A stretch of DNA of 64,000 bases, from assembly GCA_002423205.1 (NCBI GenBank), contig DIUZ01000023.1:1-64000 (forward strand), given 5' to 3'. This DNA is from Micavibrio sp. UBA6145 (GTDB lineage Bacteria > Pseudomonadota > Alphaproteobacteria > Micavibrionales > UBA1664). A model generated the notes under the pieces. It made no database searches and had not been told where the DNA came from. It saw nothing but the letters and a program-made list of their open reading frames with translations. The position numbers and the translations under genes were made by a program. Positions within the stretch are counted from its first letter, which is position 1; the number at the start of each line of letters is the position of its first letter. Positions 45,442-54,343 of the stretch are shown here, piece after piece.

Positions 45442-46296
45442 TCAATTCAGGCCCGATTTTATCTGTGCCAGCAGGGCCGCCGCGTCGTGCTTATCCTTGG
45501 GATTGGGGACATTGGCGATGTAACGCTCAAGCGATTCGATGGCGGCGACGGGCCGCTCCAGCCGCGACAACAACACGCCGGCGTCGAGATCGAGGCGATA
45601 TTCCTGCGGGGCCATGCGTTTCATCAGATCAACGGTCGCAAGCGCCGCGTTGTAATCTTCCGATTCGATGTGACGCAGCTTGATGTTGTTTTGCAGGCGC
45701 ACCAGCGTTTCGCGGTTGGTGGCGGGTTCGTAATAGGTACTGGACAGTTCCGCCTTCGGGCCCATCGTGGTTTTAAGAATGTCGCGCAGATCTGGGGCCT
45801 CAAGGATGATGCAGCCCTGGAACGGATCAATAATGACGCGCTTGCCGTCCTGGTCGAGGCGGACGACGTAATGCGCCGGAAAATTGATGCCAAGCACCGG
45901 CCAGCCGACATCGCGCCCCATGATGATGCAGAGAATCGACAACGCAATGGGCAGCCCCAGACGCCGGTCGATGACCCGCACCATGTCGGCGTTCTGCAGG
46001 TCGTTGTAACGGAAGTCATCGCCGATATAACCGTGTTTGCGGGTGAACACTTCCGCCAGCGCCGCGACCTTGGCGTGGATGTCGTCCGCGCCACGATCAG
46101 CATAGGTTTGTTGCAGGTCTTCGGCCAGCCGGATGCGGTGCTGGCGGTATTTGTCGAGGGAAAGACCGGGATGATTCTGCGCCGAGAGGGCGAGCGCGGT
46201 TTCGAACATGTCGATATCCGCATCGGCCTGCGTGCCGACCGAATCCAGATAATCCAGAGCCTCACCTATCGATGCGAAGCCCCGTTTTTCTATCAA
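45442..46296 (-). CDS. SirB1-family transglutaminase-like/TPR protein
   Basis: A 284-residue protein of the SirB1 family: an N-terminal transglutaminase-like region with LGLPIALSILCIIMGRDVGWP followed by GINFPAHYVVRL and IIDPFQGC, then TPR-like C-terminal helices (MKRMAPQEYRLDLDAGVLL and similar). The biochemical role is not settled. The start is TTG at 46296 inside the stop of the BON-domain lipoprotein gene (TTGA), indicating translational coupling. Convergence or sharing with pal's promoter region lies downstream. Confidence 0.86.
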   Translation of the reverse strand: MIEKRGFASIGEALDYLDSVGTQADADIDMFETALALSAQNHPGLSLDKYRQHRIRLAEDLQQTYADRGADDIHAKVAALAEVFTRKHGYIGDDFRYNDLQNADMVRVIDRRLGLPIALSILCIIMGRDVGWPVLGINFPAHYVVRLDQDGKRVIIDPFQGCIILEAPDLRDILKTTMGPKAELSSTYYEPATNRETLVRLQNNIKLRHIESEDYNAALATVDLMKRMAPQEYRLDLDAGVLLSRLERPVAAIESLERYIANVPNPKDKHDAAALLAQIKSGLN

Positions 46297-47078
46297 CGTG
46301 ATTCTCCGTTATCGACGATGGGCGCGGGACGGCCCGGAACGATGGGCGCGCGCGGCTGGGTCGTATTGGAATCAAGCGGCGTGGCTGATACCGCGCCCAC
46401 GGATGCATTACTGCTGGTGCCCATATCGACACCGTTGTTGGGCTGATATACGGGCGCGGCGGTGGCCGGGGCTACATTGCCGGACGCCGTGACAGGCGTG
46501 CCCGCCAGCTTCACGTAAGACACAACCTGTTTCACGTAAGGCACTGATCTTGCGTAGCCCATAACCTTGTCGAGTTCGGCCTGATCGCGGGCGACGCCCA
46601 TCAGGTAGACCGTGGCCTGAACCGTATCGATGGAGTAATTGACGCCCTGGACATCTTTGTCGAACAGGATGGCGGAGCGCAGACGCGCGCTGATCCAGCT
46701 GTCGCGGGCCCAGCCCTTGATGCCTTCGGAATTGGCGACCTTGATTTCGTTGATGACCTGTTTCACGCCCGGTGCCTGCCATGCGAGGCGGACGGCGTCG
46801 ACGCGGTCTTGCGGTTTTTGCACCACACCAGTGATCAGGACGCGGCCCTGATCGACGGAGAGCGATAATTTCGCATACATTTCAACGCTGTTCTGGATCC
46901 AGAGATTGTGGATCGTGGCCGAGATCTTGGCGTCTTCCAGCGACTGGGTGATACCCCCTTCCCGTGCAGCAGCGACGCCTGCGGTGGAGCCGACCGTTGC
47001 GCCAACACCCACGGCGGTGCACCCCGCGTTCAGGGTGGTCAGGGCAAGAAGAGCAAAAAGGGGAAGCGCGCGTTTCAT
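46293..47078 (-). CDS. BON-domain lipoprotein
   Basis: A 261-residue lipoprotein (lipobox LNAGC, Cys20) with two BON domains: about residues 50-115 (AKISATIHNLWIQNSVEMYAK) and 123-195 (SWISARLRSAILFDKDVQG). The Ala/Pro/Asn-rich C-terminal tail is low complexity. It resembles DolP/OsmY-type envelope proteins, in which BON domains bind phospholipid and support outer-membrane integrity. Coupled to the SirB1 gene by a 4-nt overlap. Confidence 0.86.
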   Translation of the reverse strand: MKRALPLFALLALTTLNAGCTAVGVGATVGSTAGVAAAREGGITQSLEDAKISATIHNLWIQNSVEMYAKLSLSVDQGRVLITGVVQKPQDRVDAVRLAWQAPGVKQVINEIKVANSEGIKGWARDSWISARLRSAILFDKDVQGVNYSIDTVQATVYLMGVARDQAELDKVMGYARSVPYVKQVVSYVKLAGTPVTASGNVAPATAAPVYQPNNGVDMGTSSNASVGAVSATPLDSNTTQPRAPIVPGRPAPIVDNGESR

Positions 47079-47096
47079 TGGTAACCTCGATAACCT

Positions 47097-47447
47097 CTAG
47101 AAAGCATTGTGAATATGCCGAATCCGAGCGTAAGGCGCGATGGCAATGACGTCAAAGCGTAAGTCACATTTATCTGCAATGCCGTTGTGGGATTTCAACC
47201 ACCATTCGGCTGCACGCCTGATTCTGGCGACACTGTCTGGCGAAATTGCGGCAAGCGCATCGTCCATAACCATGCGGCGCTTGACCTCCACAAAAGCGAC
47301 GGTGCGACCACGTTTGGCAATGATATCAATCTCCCCCACCGGGGTCTTGAAGCGGCGATTGAGAATGCGGTAGCCGCATAGCATCAGAAAAATCGCGGCG
47401 AGCGTTTCCGCAAACAGGCCGGTCTGGTGGGTTTGTCTATTGCCCAT
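47097..47447 (-). CDS. yraN: YraN family (UPF0102) nuclease-fold protein
   Basis: A 116-residue protein with a PD-(D/E)xK-like core: GETLA-type start AETLAAIFLMLCGYRIL, GEIDIIAKRG and VAFVEVKRR. It is a widespread family of unproven activity, usually near rsmI and rnhB. Here it overlaps the rsmI stop by 11 nt on the same strand, a conserved arrangement. Confidence 0.88.
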   Translation of the reverse strand: MGNRQTHQTGLFAETLAAIFLMLCGYRILNRRFKTPVGEIDIIAKRGRTVAFVEVKRRMVMDDALAAISPDSVARIRRAAEWWLKSHNGIADKCDLRFDVIAIAPYARIRHIHNAF

Positions 47448-48318
47448 TCTTCAATGTCAGCGCCAGATCATAGACGGTTTTCTTTTGTGCACCGGTCATG
47501 GCGGCGACATGTGCGGCGGCGTCCTTGACCGACATGGTTGTCATCGCGCGCTTCAGCGCGGCGGCAATATCGTCTTCGGTTGCAGGGGCATTCACCGGCG
47601 CGCCGATCATCAGGACGATCTCGCCCTTTAATGTGCCGAGCAGTGTTTCATCGGCAGCCCATGCGGCCAGCGTGCCGTGCTTGGCCTGTTCATGCAGCTT
47701 GGTGATTTCGCGGGCCATGGCGACCGGGCGGTCGCCCAGCACTTCCAGCGCGTCGATCACGGTTTCGGCCACGCGGTTGGGCGATTCATAAAAGGCCAGT
47801 GTAGCCGGCACGGTCTTAAGCGCGGTCAGTGCGGTTTTACGCGCCGTCGATTTGGACGGCAGGAAGCCCGCAAACAGGAATTTATCGCAAGGCAGCCCGC
47901 CCAGTTGCAACGCCGGCAGCACCGCATTGGCACCCGGCACGGGCACCACGGCAATGCCGCGGTCGAAACAGCCATGGACGAGTTTGTAACCGGGGTCGGA
48001 CACAAGCGGCGTTCCCGCATCGGTCACAAGGGCCAGCGCCTTGCCGTTTTCCAGATGCCCCAGAATCTTGTCGCGGTCGGCATCGTCGCTATGGTCGTTA
48101 TAGACGACCATTTTCTTTTTAATGTTGTAGGCGTTGAGCAGCTTGGCGGTGACACGCGTGTCTTCACAGATCACGCAGTCACACCCTTCCAGAATGTCGA
48201 TGGCGCGCAAGGTTATATCACGCAGGTTTCCAATCGGCGTGGACACCAGATAAAGACCGGGCGCGAGAGGGCCCGGTTGCATGTCGTCCGTATCCGTGGA
48301 ATGAATAAGCGTGGTCAT
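47437..48318 (-). CDS. rsmI: 16S rRNA (cytidine-2'-O)-methyltransferase RsmI
   Basis: A 293-residue SAM methyltransferase of the tetrapyrrole-methylase fold: GLYLVSTPIGNLRDITLRA, CEDTRVTAKLL, ALVTDAGTPLVSDPG and PVPGANAVLPALQ. It 2'-O-methylates C1402 of 16S rRNA. I chose the ATG at 48318 (MTTLIHSTDTDD); an open frame 83 codons further upstream is antisense to the divergent lipoprotein gene. It is divergent from the LpoA-like gene (27 bp between starts). Confidence 0.95.
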   Translation of the reverse strand: MTTLIHSTDTDDMQPGPLAPGLYLVSTPIGNLRDITLRAIDILEGCDCVICEDTRVTAKLLNAYNIKKKMVVYNDHSDDADRDKILGHLENGKALALVTDAGTPLVSDPGYKLVHGCFDRGIAVVPVPGANAVLPALQLGGLPCDKFLFAGFLPSKSTARKTALTALKTVPATLAFYESPNRVAETVIDALEVLGDRPVAMAREITKLHEQAKHGTLAAWAADETLLGTLKGEIVLMIGAPVNAPATEDDIAAALKRAMTTMSVKDAAAHVAAMTGAQKKTVYDLALTLKNGQ

Positions 48319-48345
48319 ACGGGCCACTATATAAGGGATTTTGCG

Positions 48346-49623
48346 ATGCGGCTTCATACTTTTTCCTGCGCCATGGCGGCTTTGGTTCTGGCCGGATGTG
48401 CCGTCGCCACCCAGCGCCAGCACCAGCCGCATGTTGCCGGTTCGGTCGACGGCACAGTCCCCAGCGTCGCGACCGCAGGCGCCTATCCGACCGCGATGCC
48501 GCCGGTATTCCCCGTAGCCCCGGTCAACCAAGGCGATCTTCTGAACAGCCAAATGCCTCAGGTACAAATGACCCGCGTAGGCATCCTTGTGCCGCAGACG
48601 GGCGCGAACGCCGCCATCGGCACCGCATTACTTCAGGCCGCACAGCTTGCCGTGTTTGATCTGAATGAAACAAGTTTCCAACTGGTGCCGGTCGACACCA
48701 AGGGCACGCCGCAGGGCGCGTCCGACGCCGTACGCAGCGCGGCTGACAACGGCGTAAAAATGATTCTGGGACCGTTGTTTGCGAACGAGGTCAGCGCCGT
48801 CAAAGACGCGGCGCGCGGCTATAACTTGCAGGTCATGGCATTTTCAACCGACTGGCGTCTGGCCGGCGACAATGTGTATTCCATGGGTGTCCTGCCCTTC
48901 GGCCAGGCTTCACGCGTGGCTGATTACGCATCACGCCAGGGCGCGCGCCGCATCGGCATCATCGCGACGCAGGATATGTACGGCGACGCGGTTGTCGAAG
49001 AATTCCAGCGCGTGGCGCAGCATTACGGCATCAACATCATCAAGGTTGTGCGCATCGACGCCAATGGCGGCAACGCCATGCAGGCGGTACAGACCATGAC
49101 CGGTAACAACGTATTGTCGGCGGACCGCATGCCGTATGACGCCCTGTTCATGCCCGTGGGCGGCAGTGCACTGCGCACGCTTGTGACCGGCCTCAAGCAG
49201 TACGGTGTTGACTCATCCCGCGTGAAATTCCTGGGCACCGGTCTTTGGGATGATGCAGATGTTCTGCGCAATCCGCTGATGGCGGGTGCGGTGTATGCCG
49301 CGCCGTCGCCGCAGCTGCGCACCACGTTCGAACGTAATTACCAGCGCATTTATGGATCCCTGCCGCCACGTCTGGCCAGCATCGGTTATGACGCTGCCGC
49401 CCTTGCGATTGTGCTGGCCCGCAATGCCACCGCACAAAACCGACCGGTCACGTTTGACCGCGCAGCGATTACAGACCCCAACGGGTTTTCGGGCGTGGAC
49501 GGTATTTTCCGCTTCAACCAGCAGGGTCTGGCCGAACGCGGCATGGCAGTCCTGCAGATTCAGGGTGGAACGATTCACGTGGTCGAACCGGCACCGCAAA
49601 CGTTTCAAGCCGTTGCGCAGTAA
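48346..49623 (+). CDS. LpoA-like penicillin-binding protein activator (lipoprotein)
   Basis: A 425-residue lipoprotein: MRLHTFSCAMAALVLAGCAV with lipobox LAGC (Cys18). The body is a periplasmic-binding-protein fold (RVGILVPQTGANAAIGTALL, MILGPLFANEVSAVKDAA, RRIGIIATQDMYGDAVVEEF). Alphaproteobacterial proteins of this kind, next to rsmI and yraN, are the counterparts of LpoA, which activates PBP1a; substrate binding is not required. The role is inferred from position and fold. An AAGGGA run precedes the ATG. Confidence 0.85.
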   Translation: MRLHTFSCAMAALVLAGCAVATQRQHQPHVAGSVDGTVPSVATAGAYPTAMPPVFPVAPVNQGDLLNSQMPQVQMTRVGILVPQTGANAAIGTALLQAAQLAVFDLNETSFQLVPVDTKGTPQGASDAVRSAADNGVKMILGPLFANEVSAVKDAARGYNLQVMAFSTDWRLAGDNVYSMGVLPFGQASRVADYASRQGARRIGIIATQDMYGDAVVEEFQRVAQHYGINIIKVVRIDANGGNAMQAVQTMTGNNVLSADRMPYDALFMPVGGSALRTLVTGLKQYGVDSSRVKFLGTGLWDDADVLRNPLMAGAVYAAPSPQLRTTFERNYQRIYGSLPPRLASIGYDAAALAIVLARNATAQNRPVTFDRAAITDPNGFSGVDGIFRFNQQGLAERGMAVLQIQGGTIHVVEPAPQTFQAVAQ

Positions 49624-49665
49624 TTTTGCCGGGTGTCGGGCTTTGCCCTCCTTGGCTCCGGCTAG

Positions 49666-49944
49666 TTATTCCACCGGATAGCTGCGGCCCGAGGTTACGC
49701 GGTCGGAGCGGTTTTGGGTGATGATGGCCAGATTTGAGATACGGCTGTCGCGGCCCCAGGCCTGAACGGCGGGGTGGTTGTCGTAGCACTGGGCATACTC
49801 GAAAGACCCGCGTTCATACCCCTTTTTACGGCAGACGGATTCGGCCACACGGGGATCAATCCGGGCTTTGGGGGCTTCGTTTAGCGGCTGGGCGGTGGTA
49901 CAAGCCGTTAACAACAGAAGGGTTAATAGAAGAGCGATTCGCAT
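49666..49944 (-). CDS. Small lipoprotein
   Basis: A 92-residue protein with a lipoprotein signal (MRIALLLTLLLLTACTT, lipobox LLTAC, Cys15) and a mature part of about 77 residues containing two further Cys (SVCRKKGYERGSFEYAQCYD) that may pair. I recognise no family. It converges with the LpoA-like gene and is divergent from trhO, with 33 bp between. Confidence 0.72.
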   Translation of the reverse strand: MRIALLLTLLLLTACTTAQPLNEAPKARIDPRVAESVCRKKGYERGSFEYAQCYDNHPAVQAWGRDSRISNLAIITQNRSDRVTSGRSYPVE

Positions 49945-49977
49945 CGCGCCATTCTATGTGTATATAAGAACCTGACA

Positions 49978-50691
49978 ATGTGGACCGTAGCTGCCCTGTA
50001 CCGTTTTGCCCGGGTCGAAGACCCTGCCGCGCTGAAAGGCCTTTTGGCCGCCGCCTGCGCGGATAACGGCGTATGCGGCACCCTTATCATTGCGCATGAA
50101 GGCATTAACGGCACCATCGCCGCGCCGTCGGATGCGCAGATGCAAAACATGATGGATATCATCGTCCCGCGTTTTCCGGGGGTTGAGCTGAAAATGTCCA
50201 GCGCCACCGATCAGCCGTTCAAACGGATGAAGATCAAGATCAAGCCGGAGATCGTGACCATGCGCGCGGGCGACCTGGACCCAACCAAGACGGTGGGTAC
50301 CTATGTGGACGCCGCCGCGTGGAACGACCTGATCGCCGACCCCGAGGTCGTGGTCATCGACACCCGCAATTCATTCGAATTCAAGGACGGCACGTTTGAG
50401 GGCGCGATTGACCCCGGCACAAGTATGTTCTGCGAATTCCCGGCCTTTGCCGCCAGGGCGCTGGACCCTAAAAAGCACAAGAAAATCGCCATGTTCTGTA
50501 CCGGCGGCATAAGATGCGAAAAGGCGTCGAGCCTGCTGGTCGAACAGGGGTTCGAGCAGGTGTATCACCTGAAAGGCGGGATCCTGAAATACCTGGAAAC
50601 CGTGCCTTCAGCGCAAAGCAAATGGCGCGGACGGTGCTTTGTGTTCGACGAACGCCACACGCTGGGCCATGGCTTAAGCGAACAGGCATAG
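49978..50691 (+). CDS. trhO: Rhodanese-type tRNA uridine(34) hydroxylase TrhO
   Basis: A 237-residue protein of the TrhO/YceA family. The N-terminal acylphosphatase-like domain (CGTLIIAHEGINGTIAAP) is followed by a rhodanese domain with the active Cys in FCTGGIRCEKASSLL. It hydroxylates U34 of tRNAs to 5-hydroxyuridine on the way to cmo5U/mo5U. It lacks the C-terminal Cys-rich extension of the E. coli protein (350 residues). A terminator follows. Confidence 0.9.
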   Translation: MWTVAALYRFARVEDPAALKGLLAAACADNGVCGTLIIAHEGINGTIAAPSDAQMQNMMDIIVPRFPGVELKMSSATDQPFKRMKIKIKPEIVTMRAGDLDPTKTVGTYVDAAAWNDLIADPEVVVIDTRNSFEFKDGTFEGAIDPGTSMFCEFPAFAARALDPKKHKKIAMFCTGGIRCEKASSLLVEQGFEQVYHLKGGILKYLETVPSAQSKWRGRCFVFDERHTLGHGLSEQA

Positions 50692-50692
50692 A

Positions 50693-50720
50693 AAAAGGGC
50701 GGCCTGGAGGCCGCCCTTTT
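50693..50720. terminator. Bidirectional terminator between trhO and the EF-hand gene
   Basis: A perfect 12-bp stem (AAAAGGGCGGCC with GGCCGCCCTTTT) with loop TGGA. It directly follows the trhO stop and faces the 3' end of the convergent EF-hand gene. Confidence 0.85.
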
Positions 50721-50734
50721 CTTGATTCTTAAGC

Positions 50735-51103
50735 TTATTTAGCCGGGGCCGGGGGGACCGGAACTGCCGGGGTTGCGGCTTTCTTGGCTTCCCATTCCTT
50801 ACGTTTGGCATCGAACTGGGCCTTCATCGATTCGCGGTGGGCCTTCATTTCGTCGCGGGAAACCTTGCCATCGTTATTGGCATCCATTTCAGCAAAACGC
50901 TTTTCATGGACAGCCACGAATTCAGCCTTGGACAGCAGGCCGTCGCCGTCGGTATCGGCGCTATCAAGCATGGCGGCACCCGGACCACCATGACCACCAC
51001 CCGGAGGGGGCGGGGTTTGATCTTTGGCCTGGGCAGTGGTGATTGCCGGGCCGGCCAGAACGGCCAAAGCCATCGTGGAGAGCAGGAGTTTACGAAGGTT
51101 CAT
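50735..51103 (-). CDS. Periplasmic EF-hand protein
   Basis: A 122-residue protein with a signal peptide (about residues 1-26, TTAQA) and a Pro/Gly/His-rich linker (about 30-42). Two EF-hand loops follow: DTDGDGLLSKAE (50-61) and DANNDGKVSRDE (74-85), each with the canonical 1, 3, 5 and 12 acidic or Asn ligands, so both look able to bind calcium. The C-terminus is Lys/Ala/Pro-rich. It is monocistronic. Confidence 0.88.
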   Translation of the reverse strand: MNLRKLLLSTMALAVLAGPAITTAQAKDQTPPPPGGGHGGPGAAMLDSADTDGDGLLSKAEFVAVHEKRFAEMDANNDGKVSRDEMKAHRESMKAQFDAKRKEWEAKKAATPAVPVPPAPAK

Positions 51104-51278
51104 AAAAATCTCACTTTCTTAAAGTTAAGGGGTCATAACCCGGACACCTTTGATTGTAACAGGATGCCCTGAAATTGTGCCGCCGTTAAGGCAGGGATAA
51201 GGCATTTTAACACCCATTAAATATCTCTGGAATTCCCCTGGTAAAAGGCTTAATAAAGGGCCGAAATCAAAGGAAAAC

Positions 51279-52661
51279 ATGCCCATGTCGAAGACAGCCG
51301 CTGTAGCCAAACATATCCCGGAAAATATCTCCAGCCCCCATTACGAGGCCCTCGCCGCCAAAATCGCGCGCAAGGAAGCCGTCGTCGCGGTCATCGGGCT
51401 TGGTTATGTCGGCCTGCCCCTGATCCTGGGCTTTGCCGATGCGGGTTTCCCGGTGCTGGGGCTGGACGTCGACCCGGAAAAAATCAACAAGCTGCGCGCC
51501 AAACAGTCTTACATCAAACACATCACGTCTGAATCCGTGGCCAGCGCCATGGACAAGGGCAAGTTCAAGGTCGAAGCCGACCTGAAATTCGTCAGCGAAG
51601 CCGATGCAGTCATCATCTGCCTGCCGACCCCGCTGACCAAGCACCGTGATCCGGACCTGTCGTATATCGAACAGACATCGGAAGTCATCGCGCCGTATAT
51701 CCGGGCCGGCCAGATCATCATTCTGGAATCCACCACATGGCCGGGCACGACGCGCGAAGTCATGATCCCGCTTCTGGAGAAAGGCTCGAACATGAAATCC
51801 CGCAAGGATTTCTTCGCCGCGTTTTCACCTGAGCGTGAAGATCCGGGCAACCCGAAATTCAACACGCACACGATCACCAAGGTCGTCGGCGGCGACGGCG
51901 TTGAAGCCACCAACCTGGCTGACCAGCTGTATCGCGGCTTCATTCACAAGACGGCGATTGTGTCGTCCCCCGACACGGCAGAAGCCGTGAAACTCACGGA
52001 AAACATCTTCCGTTCGATCAACATCGCGCTTGTGAACGAACTGAAAGTCGTCTACGACGCCATGGGCATCGACGTCTGGGAAGTCATCAACGCGGCTGCG
52101 ACCAAGCCGTTCGGCTTCATGCCGTTCTATCCGGGTCCGGGCCTTGGCGGTCACTGCATCCCGATCGATCCGTTCTACCTGACATGGAAAGCACGCGAGT
52201 TCGAACTGAACACCAAGTTCATCGAACTGGCCGGCGAGATCATTGCAGGTATGCCGAAATACGTTGTCAGCAAACTGGCTGAGGCGCTTTCGAGCCGCTT
52301 CCAGAAATCCATCTCCGGTTCCAAGCTTCTGCTGATCGGTATGGCGTATAAGAAAAACGTCGACGATATGCGCGAAACACCAACGCTGAAACTGATCGAC
52401 ATCCTGGAAGCGCGCGGTGCCCAGATCGATTACCACGATACGTGGGTTCCGGTTATTCCGAACACACGCGAGCACCCGGAATATGCGGGCCGTAAGTCCG
52501 TGCCGCTGGACGCCGCAACGCTTGGCAAGTATGACGCCGTCGTGATCGTCACCGAGCACGACAATGTCGACTACGCACTGGTCGGCAAGCACGCCAAACT
52601 GGTTGTCGATACGCGTAATGCGATGGTCGACCAGCCGCGCGATAACGTCGTTAAGGCATAA
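51279..52661 (+). CDS. wbpA: UDP-N-acetylglucosamine 6-dehydrogenase (WbpA-like)
   Basis: A 460-residue nucleotide-sugar dehydrogenase. The NAD site is VVAVIGLGYVGLPLILGF, ILESTTWPGTTREVMIPL is the family block, and the catalytic Cys is in GLGGHCIPIDPFYLTWKA (about residue 292). The WPGTT and HCIPIDPFY forms fit the WbpA/WecC branch that oxidises UDP-GlcNAc to UDP-GlcNAcA, rather than UGDs. The start could be the Met at 51285; AGGA at 51271-51274 serves either. It is the first gene of a four-gene operon with 0- to 8-nt junctions. Confidence 0.9.
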   Translation: MPMSKTAAVAKHIPENISSPHYEALAAKIARKEAVVAVIGLGYVGLPLILGFADAGFPVLGLDVDPEKINKLRAKQSYIKHITSESVASAMDKGKFKVEADLKFVSEADAVIICLPTPLTKHRDPDLSYIEQTSEVIAPYIRAGQIIILESTTWPGTTREVMIPLLEKGSNMKSRKDFFAAFSPEREDPGNPKFNTHTITKVVGGDGVEATNLADQLYRGFIHKTAIVSSPDTAEAVKLTENIFRSINIALVNELKVVYDAMGIDVWEVINAAATKPFGFMPFYPGPGLGGHCIPIDPFYLTWKAREFELNTKFIELAGEIIAGMPKYVVSKLAEALSSRFQKSISGSKLLLIGMAYKKNVDDMRETPTLKLIDILEARGAQIDYHDTWVPVIPNTREHPEYAGRKSVPLDAATLGKYDAVVIVTEHDNVDYALVGKHAKLVVDTRNAMVDQPRDNVVKA

Positions 52662-53648
52662 ATGAGCGTCCAGAAGAACATCGCTGTCATCGGTTGCGGT
52701 GCATGGGGTCAAAACCATGTACGCAGCGCGCACGAAATCGGCGTCCTGTACGCAGTGTCTGATTACGACATGGCCCGCGCGCAGGACTTCGCGCAGAAAT
52801 ACGCGGTCAAGGCGCTGTCCTTTGAAGACGTGCTGAAAGACGGTGATATCGCCGGCATTATCCTCGCAACCCCGGCGCCCCTGCATGCGAAAATGGCATT
52901 GGAAGCGTTGGCGGCGGGCAAACATGTACTGGTAGAAAAACCCATCGCGCTGTCGATTGAAGACGCACAGAAAATTGTAACCGCCGGTGAAAAAGCGGGC
53001 CGCGTCGTGATGGTCGGCCATGTGCTGCAATACCACCCGGCCTTCATCGCGCTGAAAGACATCATCGCCAAAGGTATGCTCGGCAATCTGCGCCATATCG
53101 CATCCAGCCGCCTGAATTTCGGCAAGGTGCGCACCGAGGAAAACGTATTCTGGTCATTTGCGCCGCATGACGTGTCGATGGTGCTGGCCATAGCCGGGCG
53201 CGAACCCATTGCCACCAGCGCGCAGTATCATAACGGTCTTGCGCAAAGCGACATCGCGTCCACCGCGACCGTACAATTCGATTTCGGCGGCGGACTGTCG
53301 GGACAGATCCACACATCATGGCTGAACCCATTCAAGGAACAGAAACTGGTCGTGGTCGGTGATGCCGGCATGGCCGTGTTTGACGACACACTGGACTGGG
53401 ACAAGAAACTGGCGTTTTACAAAAACAGCGTTTCTTTCGAAAAAGGCGTGCCGGTTCTTAATAAAGGCGACGTCGAATACCTGCCGGTGACCGAAGCCCC
53501 GCCGCTTGCGCTGGAAATCGGCCATTTTGCCGCGTGCATGGCCAATGGCGAGCGTCCCCGGACGGATGGCAAGGAAGGCCTTGCCGTGCTAAAGGTGATG
53601 CAGGACGCTGATACACAGGCATTGGGCAAACACGCGAAAGCCGCATGA
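52662..53648 (+). CDS. wbpB: Gfo/Idh/MocA-family oxidoreductase (WbpB-like)
   Basis: A 328-residue NAD(P)-dependent oxidoreductase: Rossmann motif VIGCGAWGQNHVRS, ILATPAPLHAKMALEALAAG with EKPIAL, and the C-terminal Gfo/Idh/MocA barrel. By context it is the WbpB counterpart, oxidising C3 of UDP-GlcNAcA to the 3-keto sugar. It starts directly after the WbpA-like stop and overlaps the formyltransferase start by 4 nt. Confidence 0.87.
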   Translation: MSVQKNIAVIGCGAWGQNHVRSAHEIGVLYAVSDYDMARAQDFAQKYAVKALSFEDVLKDGDIAGIILATPAPLHAKMALEALAAGKHVLVEKPIALSIEDAQKIVTAGEKAGRVVMVGHVLQYHPAFIALKDIIAKGMLGNLRHIASSRLNFGKVRTEENVFWSFAPHDVSMVLAIAGREPIATSAQYHNGLAQSDIASTATVQFDFGGGLSGQIHTSWLNPFKEQKLVVVGDAGMAVFDDTLDWDKKLAFYKNSVSFEKGVPVLNKGDVEYLPVTEAPPLALEIGHFAACMANGERPRTDGKEGLAVLKVMQDADTQALGKHAKAA

Positions 53649-54343
53649 AAACCGCGATCATCACCTACCAGATCCCTCACCTGAAGACGGCGCAAATCCT
53701 CGAGCGCCTGGCACAACGCAAAAGCGCCGGCCAGATTGACGTTTTCGCCATCCCTTTCCGTCCCTTCAAGTCACGCGACGTGGTGTTCAAGCATCGTCCT
53801 GACCAGAACATCGATATCAAAACGCCGGATCTGTGTGCGCAGTATGGGTTTGGTTACACGGAAGTCGAGGCTGATGCCGATATTCCGGGCGGCTATGATT
53901 ATTACGTGATTACAGGTGCGGGTATTCTGTCGCCCGAATGCGTGCGCGGCAAAAAAATCGTCAACTCTCATCCCGGCGCCATTCCGGCGGTGCGCGGCCT
54001 TGATGCCTTTAAATGGGCGATCCATGACATGCAGCCGATGGCCAATACCCTGCATTACGTCGACGAAGCGGTGGATATGGGCGAACTGATCACCATTGAA
54101 CCGACACCGGTTTATGTCGACGACACGCTGGAGATTCTGGCAACACGTCTTTATGATTCCGAAATCGCCTTACTGGCCCGGTTTGATGACTTTATCGGCA
54201 AAGGCCCTTATATATCGACATACCCCGAGCGCGAAGCGACGCGGCGCATGCCCGCAGCGACGGAGCACGAGATGATGACGCGTTTTGAAGAGTATAAAAA
54301 CCGTTTTGCGGTGGACAAGAAGAAAGAGGGCACAAATGGCTGA
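53645..54343 (+). CDS. Sugar N-formyltransferase-like protein
   Basis: A 232-residue formyltransferase-fold protein. The catalytic triad is visible: Asn107 and His109 in IVNSHPGAIPAVRG, and Asp144 in DEAVDMGELI. This matches sugar N-formyltransferases (VioF, WlaRD, QdtF type), which use N10-formyl-THF to formylate an amino sugar nucleotide. In the Pseudomonas wbp pathway this position is held by the acetyltransferase WbpD. The enzyme has the core domain only. It overlaps the WbpB-like stop by 4 nt and the WbpE-like start by 8 nt. Confidence 0.82.
   Translation: MKTAIITYQIPHLKTAQILERLAQRKSAGQIDVFAIPFRPFKSRDVVFKHRPDQNIDIKTPDLCAQYGFGYTEVEADADIPGGYDYYVITGAGILSPECVRGKKIVNSHPGAIPAVRGLDAFKWAIHDMQPMANTLHYVDEAVDMGELITIEPTPVYVDDTLEILATRLYDSEIALLARFDDFIGKGPYISTYPEREATRRMPAATEHEMMTRFEEYKNRFAVDKKKEGTNG

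Noticed and set aside
48319..48567. N-terminal extension of RsmI
   Set aside because: The added residues are the antisense of the LpoA-like lipoprotein signal peptide; family similarity begins at 48318.
51825..53096. 423-codon minus-strand frame across the wbpA-wbpB junction
   Set aside because: It spans two well-supported plus-strand genes and has no motif.
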